In this document: positions 22,853 to 31,800 of the stretch, in pieces
Numbering within the stretch: position 1 is the first letter of the stretch
Layout: every line of letters begins with the position of its first letter
Assembly (NCBI GenBank): GCA_000310025.1
Contig: FN649727.1
Location: 2,584,096-2,618,888 of the forward strand
DNA length: 34,793 nucleotides
Origin: Ectocarpus siliculosus
Lineage: Eukaryota > Sar > Phaeophyceae > Ectocarpales > Ectocarpaceae
Direction: 5' to 3'
The notes under the pieces: generated by a model
The model's input: the letters and a program-made list of their open reading frames with translations, nothing else
Told to the model about the DNA's origin: nothing
Databases searched by the model: none
Made by a program: the position numbers and the translations under genes

Positions 22853-23110
22853 CTTCTCTATCGTTCTCCGTCCTTCCTGAGGCTGTTCTTGGTGCTGCTC
22901 GGTAAACTCATTTAGCACTGCTCACCTTGACGCCAACCACGTTGGGATGGCTGGCCACCTCTCGGTGCACGTCGGTCTCTTCTCGGAAGTGGGACTCCGA
23001 CGCCTCGCTTCGTGGCACGCACTTGACGGCCACCACCTCTCCCGTGGCTTTGTCCGTTGCCGTCGTTACCGTGCCGAACTGCCCTCGGCCCAACGTCTCG
23101 TCGCTCCTGA
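21878..23110 (-). CDS. CaMK-like Ser/Thr protein kinase, two exons seen, 5' end missing
   Basis: Catalytic kinase domain on exons 23110-22926 and 22573-21878, joined in phase 0 across a 352-base intron. Motifs in order: LGRGQFGTV (glycine loop), VAVK (ATP lysine), a helix-C Glu in the segment FREETDVHREV, hinge VMELAEGGELFDRL, catalytic loop HGDVKPEN, DFGSS, SAPEVV, DMWSLGVIAYVLVVGHHPF, and RMLSRNPEDRPSAREVL. The hinge, the subdomain IX sequence and the short C-lobe ending point to the CAMK group. The catalytic Arg is replaced by Gly (non-RD), suggesting activity without activation-loop phosphorylation. About 40 low-complexity residues are inserted between ENMLL and the DFG strand. The protein stops 3-4 residues after the domain, so there is no calmodulin-binding tail. 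The first exon seen starts mid-codon at a TTTTACACAG acceptor, and I could not identify the exon holding the start codon. Substrate unknown. Confidence 0.9.
22791..22847. repeat. (CT)n microsatellite in the kinase intron
   Basis: An uninterrupted run of about 28 CT units inside the 22574-22925 intron. Reading through it on the minus strand gives a false Arg-Glu repeat that seems to join the two kinase exons. Confidence 0.98.
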
Positions 23111-24042
23111 CTGTGTAAAACTAAAATAGATGCAACGGACCAGGTTCACCACACGAAAGAGCGAGCAGAGGCGGACAAGGTGGGACGGTAGAGAATAAGC
23201 CCTCGCGTTGCGAGGTTGTGGTTTGACATTAACATTGTCGTCCAGCAGCGCAGGCCTTTGGCGCAAAACTCGCTCAGGTTGTGTTGATGAATAGCAAGTG
23301 GATTCATGTGTTTGTGTGCCGTTGGATATTATGCCTGCGTGCAGCCACCCGAAACAACATGTAACGTGATAGCGGTGCTTGGCTCTGTCCGTGTACAAAT
23401 CGCTCCGTGAATCGACAGCAGTGGTACACATGTCCACAGGGGTGAGGCGATAGAAGGGTACCACGTTATAGTGATGGGTATTATCTCAGGCTAATTTGTG
23501 CACCAGCGTCTATTCGTAAAATACCTTTATTGTGCCTCTCAAAACTTTGCCCGTCAGGTACGAGTACGGGATAAACTACAGCAGTAGGGATGTAGGGATG
23601 AATTTATACAGCCAGTGGCGATATCGGACGCACTACCTGCTTGTGTTTCCACGATTCCCCGAGCAGCATATTGTAGAGATAGTCCGCACTTGGAACTTGG
23701 CCGTGAAGAAATCCATGCTTGATGCTCAACATTCAACATTACATCAAAATAAGAATAATAAGAACTCGAGCACTATTTTGTGAGCCCGGTTGAGAACCCT
23801 ACACTAAAACATAGTAGTACATTTAGAGCCAGTCCACTAGAGGAACTAAGAATCCCATCCCAGTAACTAAGAACCCCCGCACGGCCAAAACTAGATATGT
23901 ACATAAGAATCAAATATGTATCTCCCTTGTGGGCAGCGGGCTCGACAGTTGGGTTCTGTCTTAAGCTGGGAAGGTGTACCAGTAGACGGAAGATGGTGGG
24001 ATGTGGTTGGGTGTTCGGGGTGTTCGAAATGTTAAGGGCGCA
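23111..24042. other. Region upstream of the kinase, no gene recognised
   Basis: It should contain the missing 5' exon(s) and promoter of the kinase. No ORF here combines an ATG with a donor in the required phase 1. Bases 23550-23690 (minus) weakly resemble 33600-33720 (plus), which suggests a dispersed repeat. Confidence 0.4.
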
Positions 24043-24760
24043 CTGGGGATCGCAGCACCTCCTCTGAAATATCCAGGAAATGCCTGCATATCTCGGTGTT
24101 TCAAAGTCTAACTTCAGTACGAAACTTCCATCGCAAATTAACCGTCCGCTGACCCCCCCTCGTTGACAATGTTGGTAGCTGAGATTGTAGCCCTTGCGAT
24201 ACACTTACAAGACTAGCGGTCCGCGATTTTCCACACGATCCTTCTATCATCGAGTTCGGTGAGCTACAAGCTAGTTTTGAAGCTGTTGTGCGGTCCAATT
24301 TTGAAACGCTTCAAGCACCTTTGCTTAAGGCTAGACATGCATATACATGACCCCAGGCATTCAAATCGACAATGGCGACCAGCTGGATATGTGAGGGAAG
24401 AGCTGCGCTGAAGTTCGCGGCCCCATACACTCACATAGGCGGTGATTCGTGTTCACCATATCTTGAAGCGTTTCAAAATTGGACCGCACAGCAGCTTCAA
24501 AAATCAAAAATCTAGCTTGTAGATCACCGAACTCGATGATAGAAGGGTCGTTTGGAAAATCGCGGACCGCTAGTCTGTAGTGTATCGCAAGGGCTACAAC
24601 CTCAGCTACTAACATTGTACACGAGGGGGGGGTCGGCCGACGGTTAATTTGCGATGGGAAGCTTAAGTTTCGTACTGAAGTTAGACTTTGAAAAACCGAG
24701 ATATGCAGGCGTTTCCAGGCGTTTCCTGTTTTTTTCAAGAGCAAGTACTGCGATCCCCAG
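24043..24760. mobile_element. Fold-back inverted repeat with coding-like arms
   Basis: The left arm (24043-24316) and right arm (24462-24760) are inverted copies around a 145-base spacer. They start at CTGGGGATCGCAG on the outside and meet at TTTTGAAACGCTTCAAG inside. The arms differ by substitutions and short indels, including about 9 bases in the right arm near 24509. Read on the minus strand, the right arm encodes AVRDFPNDPSIIEFGDLQA. Read on the plus strand, the left arm encodes nearly the same segment, with a degenerate frame before it. This suggests an inverted duplication of part of a coding repeat, such as a fold-back transposon or TE remnant. I saw no clear target-site duplication and cannot assign a family. 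Confidence 0.8.
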
Positions 24761-25403
24761 CGGCCTTCATGCTACATGCGCCCTCCGTGTAAGCATATCG
24801 CAGAGAATAACCGCGCGCAGGCCGTCGTAAGATTGAACCTCGCAACTACCGGACCCCAAAATCCAAAATCCTTCCTTCACTCGATTGCCCCAGCATGGTG
24901 GTGCACTCCATACTTTTGATCTTGATCGTTCTTCAGCAGTGCCGGTACTGGCACTAAGCACTACAGTACTATTCGTGGCCAATCGTAAAAGAGTGCCGGG
25001 TGCCCGGTATAGTGCCCGTAAATCTGGCGCGCCATCACTACTGAGGGACCACGGTATAGGTGCAGCCGTCGGAAGGATCCAACGCCCCCAGAGGGCGTGC
25101 AACGCGGTATCTCTCCGATACCTCCAACAAATGAATATGGACTGCTGTCGCCGTGTAAGTGTGTGTTGGTCGACAGGTGATACAGAGGCCGCTCCCCCCG
25201 TGTCGACGTATCGACACCGCGGGAGGAGGAGAGAGGTCACACGAGACGTCAGAACGTCAGACTCGCCGAGGAAATAAAGGGTTCAAATGTTCTTCGCAAT
25301 TTCGTTGCATATACATACGTACATGGCAATACGCACATGGACGCACTTCGACCGTCTCCCGACTTTCCTCCCAACTTTTCCGAGAGAAAGTCAGAGTTCT
25401 CAC
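24761..25403. other. Downstream of the mitochondrial-protein exon, no clear gene
   Basis: The next exon(s) of the gene starting at 25730 should lie here or further left. A pyrimidine-rich acceptor-like site ending at 25262 opens a minus frame running to 24767. That frame has no recognisable domain and lacks exon-like codon bias, so I do not call it. Confidence 0.35.
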
Positions 25404-25730
25404 CTCGTCTATACTGCGTAATGGCCACACGGCACTGGCAGAGGAGGTTTGCTGCTGAAGCTTCTCCAACAAGCGCGACGGGAGCTCGTCGTCGAAGCTG
25501 TAGCCGGACAGGATCACGAGGCCGAGCGACGCCAGCAGACCGAACCCGACGTAGGGCTCGTGGTCGTGGTGCCTTAACAAGCTCATCGATGCCAACTGCC
25601 TCCGAGATCCTCCCCCTGCTCCCCTTCCCCCTCCGGCAGGCGCAGCCCCAGGGAAAGCGCGCGACCCGGCCTTGTGGAGAGCACGCCGCAATCCCGCCCC
25701 TCGAAACGGAGCCCGGGCGGCGGTGTTCAT
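25404..25730 (-). CDS. First exon of a probable mitochondrial one-pass membrane protein
   Basis: An ATG at 25730 opens 109 codons ending at a strong donor (GAG before GTGAGA, phase 0). Residues 1-45 are rich in Arg, Ala, Gly and Ser with no acidic residues (MNTAARAPFRGAGLRRAL), which is typical of a mitochondrial presequence. A short hydrophilic stretch with an HHDHE motif leads into a hydrophobic helix (YVGFGLLASLGLVILSGY) and then a charged segment. The exon is GC-rich at third positions. I do not recognise the family, but the layout resembles small inner-membrane proteins of respiratory or assembly complexes. Downstream exons were not found. Continuing past the donor gives a further 48 codons to a stop at 25257, but these look intronic. 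The gene is on the same strand as its neighbours, with no obvious functional link. Confidence 0.5.
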
Positions 25731-28700
25731 GGCTGCTGGAAGAACGAAGATTGGCGCGTTGGCAGCCGTTTGATTTCAGGCTCCAAAACAGCCGCCGCAG
25801 CCGCTCCAACTCCGAGAGATGTGTGATTCGATGTGCACAAGCACAGCAGCGTGACGACGAGTCGGTTCCACGACCAACCTCTCCTCACCGACACACACGT
25901 GTACCCGGGTATGCGGCGGCTAGCACGTTTGGGTTGTGGCCGTGTTCGGTGTTGGGTGTTGGATGGGTGAAGGTCGGGGGTTGATCGATCACGGCGGGTG
26001 AACCACTGAACCGCGGAACTCTCAGAACTCTCACGTTTTTTTTTTTTTCGAACAGACGGCAGGGTTTCCCATTTTCCTTGTTTCCACCCAGAGGGCAACG
26101 TACGTCACATAGCGTATGAAACCGTCAAATGACAGTCGTCGGCCGACCGCCGACGGGAAACCGCGCACAAAGATTAGGCTCGCGGGTGGGTGTGTCTCGC
26201 GTGAGGGAGAAAAGCATGTCGGCTAATGTGGGGAACCAACAGAGACAAATCAACACACACGTACGTACCACCATGTGCACAGCGTTTACGCGCAATGAAT
26301 GGTACGACGACGGCATGCCTCGACATGTCTATGCATTTTCTCTGGTGTTCGAGCGGAGGGAGGTCTCACATCTCACACGATGAATGAAGACCACAGCAAG
26401 GTATCTACTATCTACCGTTACAATCTGCTGTTGTGTATTCTACAATAATAACCAAAAAATTGTAGAAGTAACGGACACATGGACCAACCCCGGCTCTAAC
26501 ACGTGACCAACCCGGCCCGGCATGCGCGCAAGAGAGCAGAGACAGCAGTGCAGGATGGAGCCGATGCACATCGAGATATTTGTCTATGCCGCCTTTCTTA
26601 ATTCGGAGGTGCTCTCCCTACTCTCTTGGTTGTGTTGCGCTGTTTTTGGTTCGCAGCAAATATATTTAGGTTGTACACAAGGAGATGAACCTCTACCGTG
26701 TGCAACTTTCTGGTTTGGTTCGCATTCTCATGTAATATGTGTTGGTGTGCTCAAATCCTCAAGTGACTGACAGGCTCATTTATACGTTCATTTTGGGATA
26801 CTCTAGCAGCAGTGTTGTTGAAGGTATCCGACACTTTTTTTCCGTCTGTCCTCGAAGACTGACTCTCTGCTTCGAGAGTGTTGCAGAATCTTATATCTGT
26901 GCAAACAAAGGAAGGAATTGAACTCCGCCAGAGCGATGCCAAGTCGCAATGGCTCAGCTACATACACAATCCACGCGGACATACATGACGGTCTAAAAAA
27001 TGGTGCGGAGTAGCTTAGGCCCGATCTTATAGTCGCGTGCACCCTCTCCTACGCTGTAGCGCCCGACAAGGACTCAACCTCATCTATCTATGGCTCTCTC
27101 CAGCACCACCACACGCACGGAAACGTGGAATAATGATAGCCGGGGTTCGAACTCCCAACCTACCTGTAGATGACTGACATTGTTCGAGGTTACCGCGTAC
27201 CAAGACCACATACAAAGATACGGCTCGCTTTCTCGTGCAACAGAGAAAGACCAAAACTTAGGCTCGTTTGGCATCGGGAAAACCAAACCGCAGAGAGACA
27301 ACGCCACACCCATCGGGTCCGGACCGTCGCCTCAAATATGTTAACATGTAATCTGTCAACATGCTCTCTTGCTACATTGCAATCTACTATGGTCATCGCA
27401 GAGGGTATGCGTTTTGTGGCCACACGCTAACTACGCCAACAGAGGTACCCATAAATAGCAAGACAAGAGTAGAAATCAAAGTACTAATGAACAAGGCGTC
27501 TCTACACGTAGACTAAACTTCAGAGTAACACCACTTCCAAGTGGGTTAAATATCCCCTCCCTGTGCCCGCCAGACACACCCCAAACTGCTTACTGCCAAC
27601 AAAATACTTGCACATCGAAACCATAGAATAATCCCGAGTCCTACCGCCCTCTTCTTTGCATGCGTTTACACAGCCTTATCTTGAGAAGCCAGCCACTGAC
27701 TTAACTCAAGAACACCCAACCAACTGCTATCGTTCGCACACGCCAACGCCGCAAACCGACGCAGAGAGACGGAAACCTATTAATAGTGTACCGCAGAGGT
27801 GGGAGAGGTTGCCAGCGCGTAGCTCTAGCCTACCACGTGCACTTCTTCGTGAGTACACAAACGTAGTGTTGCACTTCACGGCGACAAGGGGAAGGATCGC
27901 TCAACCTCTCTCGGGCGGTAAGCCCCGCAGAGAGGTTCTTCTGCGTGGCCCCCTTCTGGTTCGCCAAATAAACATGCGGTAGACCCGGGTTTCCACGCCA
28001 TTCGGAGACGGCATTCAACGCACATCAATGAACACAGCAGCAGTGGTAACACTACCGACCCTGCAACCAGAAATAGAGGAAAAAACGATGAGAATTTCTT
28101 GCCTCTGGCGATGCCCGCCCTCCTGGAGAAAGATCAACCCCGACTCGACGACATCATGGCATCTCGCCGACGCTGCGCTACTCCGCAGGGCGACCTCAAC
28201 GAACGGTGTTTTTACGGAAACAACGACTACACCACCACCGCCGTGTACGCACTCCCACAAGACACTCAGAGTCGCCGCATGAACATTGTCAGTCTGCTTG
28301 CCTTCCTGCCTTCCCAGAAGTGGAAGAAATGAAGGAAGGCAGCCGCGGCCGGAAACTCCAAGACCGAATATTTACCAGCTAAAAAACACGCACGGAAAAA
28401 AATGCTCCAACTCGACCTCAACACACATGAAACAGAACTTAGGTTTCGCGAGGAAAAAGCAGAAGAGAGGAGAAAGGTGTGGTGTGATGGTGACAAACTA
28501 AAACTACGAACACCCGGCGTATGGACGACACGACCTGAAAAAACAGCACAAAATTTTAGGCAAATGGCCTCGATATATTGCACAACAAAACAATCACAGC
28601 CCCTTCGACCGCAGCAAGCACCAGACTTGCACCACCTTCCCAGCCCGGGAGGCTGTTGCTGCTACTTCTCGAACACCGTATTGCACCCGTTTGTTTCGTT

Positions 28701-28892
28701 CAAATCGCCCAATGCCCCGGTTAAAACGTTTCCACGCAAACAACAAAAACAACAGCAACACAAGAAAAAAAAAAAAATGTAATTTAGCTGCTACTACTGC
28801 TGTACAGACCAAATACCATTGATCTTTTGTCCGCCCCACCCGACGCGGTCCGCAGGATCGAACAACGACAACAACGAACGCCGCTTGATTGC
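25731..28892. other. Intergenic region between the mitochondrial-protein exon and the ferlin 3' end
   Basis: About 3.1 kb including the promoter side of the 25730 gene and the ferlin 3' UTR. Only short unrelated ORFs occur. A tRNA-like T-loop (GGGGTTCGAACTCCC, 27141-27155) is present without a matching acceptor or anticodon stem. No RNA gene, repeat array or protein domain could be supported. Confidence 0.45.
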
Positions 28893-31800
28893 TTATTGGA
28901 TGAGGCTAAGTGCGAACGTGAGGAGCAGGTTGAAGAACCCGCTGAAGTACACGAGGAGAAGGATGCTGATCACGCAGCAGCACACGCACGCGATCTTGGC
29001 GCAGATCTTCGGCCCGAAGAGCTCCGACCCCATCACGAAGGGGTTCAGGCTGAACCGCAGGCGCCCCGCCGGCGGTGGCAGGAAGGGCTGGCTGTTGGGG
29101 TCGTTCCGGCCGTTGCCGACTGGCTGCAGCTCCGCCTTCTCGATGGGCCAAATCTGGACGCCCATCAAGCACTTGCCCATTTGTTCCTGTGCGTGCGCGG
29201 GACCGGGGTGTGTGTGTGTACGCGGCGGGGGGTTGGTTGGGTGGGTGTGTACTGGTGTCGGGTGCGGTGTGTGTGTTTGTGTCTTCATTATTAGCATCGA
29301 GCGCGCTAACAGGCTGACCAACGAAAATACGTCAGTCTCAGTGCGGTTGGTCGAAAACACAAAATGCCTCTCAAGGCCATGATCTGGGGACCCCGTGAGG
29401 GGGAGTCATGGTGTACGTGTGCGCGTTGTGTGCGTGCGCGAGCAGGACACAGGAAGACAAAAGAAGAGGAGAAGAGAGGAGAGGACAGGAGAGGGGAAAA
29501 CGAGGGGGGAAGAAGAACAAGAATGACCCAACATCAACATCCATGCCGAAAAGGAAAGAAACGACGATAGAAAAAAAGCCTCTCAGCCAAAAAAAAGAGA
29601 AAAAAGAGGACCAAGCTGTTTTTCGCTTCCATAACACGAGAGGATGCCGAAAAGGAGGGCAAGAATCACGTGTGTGCACATGCAAGGGGGGGGGAGTCCG
29701 TCTCAAGACTCAATACCACATTGATCCATCAAGTGCACGTCATAGTCATAATGAATCCGCACCCGTAGGTGAAAGCTATGATCGGCCAAAGCAAAACCCA
29801 ACTGGGGCACCAGACGGAGACAAGAACAAGAACAACAGCAGTAGCACTGATGAAAAAAAGCTGCACCGCGCACACGCCGATACACCATTCAACCCACCAA
29901 AAATACCCACTTCAACTTCACTAGAACTCAACCTAGACCTCATGCTGCGGCGTTTCTCAACAACAAGAAAAACAAGCTCAGCCATCACTCAGCACCAACA
30001 CTAAAACATGCGACAAACGAGCCCGCTCGTACTGATACTCACTTTCTGGCCAGTCTCGTAGTTGGTCCTCTCCATGTTGAGCCAATAGCTCTGATGAAAA
30101 GGTTTGGAGAGGGGGGAGGGAGGGAGGGAGGAGGTGTGGGGGCGGTAGTCGTTTGTTACTACTAGTACTTGCTGTTGGGTCCTGTCACCATTAACCACGC
30201 ATCCCGTTCAGAACGAAAAAACGGGTCTTGCTCTACATAGAGACACCAGCAGTAGCAGTCACGGGGGGGTGGGTGTTTCATGCTTTGACGTGGGCTTTCT
30301 CGCTGATATCGTTCCTGTCCTTCATGGTGGTTTGCTGATGGTGCTGTGGGGCCACCACTGTGTCCAAGTGAGACGCAACCATTGGTGCGCAAACAAAAGT
30401 GCCATCTCCACCTAGCGAGGGAAGCCTAGCCTGTGCCTTTTACTTCAGACATACGAAACAGAAATCGAAAATTTGCGGTGTTTTCGTAAGAACAATGTGC
30501 AAAAAAAACGTTCCTCTATTATTCTTTTCTTCTTTTCTTGCCTCGTCCGGGTCGTCGTCCCACAGCCCCGTCATGTTCTTGATCGTGTTCACGAACGCCT
30601 TGGCGTCGGCCTTGGCCTCCTCGTCCTCGTCCGACGAGTCCCCCGGCTCCACACGGGCGGCCACGCTCTTCCCAGGGCAACAGCACTTGCAGATCAAAGC
30701 GCAGCAGCCTTTCTTCTTCTTCTTCTTCCTCCTCCTTTCCCGGACTACGCCGCCGTTGGCAGCAGGAGCGACGCCGTTGACCCTCTGCTGGTCTGGAACA
30801 GGGCTCCCCTGAAAAGCAGTCATGGAAGGGGGGGGGGAGGTTGTTGCAGTGCCTCACGCCACAGGGTGCGTCTCATACGAGGTCGACCCACGTCTACAGC
30901 AGTACAGCACGCCACCTCCGTATTTTACAGTGTACCTTGCATAATACCATCACAAAGGTATCTCCTCTAAAGCCACAAGCAAGGAAAATACAGGGAGCCA
31001 ACACACCCTGTCTTATCGTCTGCTCGCTCATACACTCTTCACGATCGAACACACAAAACAAAAACATGAAAAGGAAAAAAGAAACAGAGAGAAAACAGGA
31101 CGCATTGCTGTCAAATCCCATCGCCGCTCCCTGCGTCTCACCCTTCTCGTGTGATGTCAATTCTAACATATTTTCCTATGTTTTTGTTTCTTTTTTCGTT
31201 CTCACCTCGTACAGGTTGTTTACGCCGCTGACGATCTCCGACCCGTTCGAGGTAACGTTGTTGTTCCCGCCCCCGAGCCGCATCTGGCTGTTGTACGCGG
31301 GGGGCGGCGGCCTCTCCCCCCTCTCCGGGTCGTACGCCGCGGGGCCGCTCTCGAGTTGCGCCAAGAGGCGCTCCTTCGAGGTGTCGTTCCCCTCCAGCGC
31401 GGCATCCACGTCCATGTTCCCCACCTGCGGAGAGAGGAAGGACACCGCCCGGCCGATGAAGGAAGGAAAGAAAGAAGGAAGGAACAGACAGACCATCAAA
31501 CGAAAGAAAAAAATAAAAAAAAAGTTAGCCCCCGCCGTCCTGTACGCAGTCATCAAACGATCTACGGCCCACATTTTTGTGTGTGCTGCTGCTATAATAA
31601 CAGAAACAACAAAAAACATGCAGACGGGGGTAAACAATATCGCCACACACACACACACACCTCAAGCCGGGAACAAAATCAGCGTTTCGCAGAAGCAGTG
31701 GACGAACGCAAGTGTTCCGGACACAAAGCCATTGTTGTCAGTAAAAACGGAGGCGGTATTGTTTCCGCGGCAAACAAAAAACAGACACCTTTAGTTTCCG

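Noticed and set aside
22574-22925. A single continuous kinase ORF reaching to 22918, with an Arg-Glu repeat at its start.
   Set aside because: The repeat is the intronic (CT)n tract. The donor at 22925 and acceptor at 22574 join the kinase exons exactly in phase.
27128-27175. Possible tRNA or tRNA-derived SINE from a GGTTCGAAC T-loop.
   Set aside because: No matching acceptor, D or anticodon stems could be paired on either strand, and there is no second copy in the window.
30841-31794. A 317-codon plus-strand ORF, the longest uninterrupted frame on the right side.
   Set aside because: It runs antisense across ferlin exon 31206-31424 and through two ferlin introns, with no domain. The minus-strand exon explains its open middle part.
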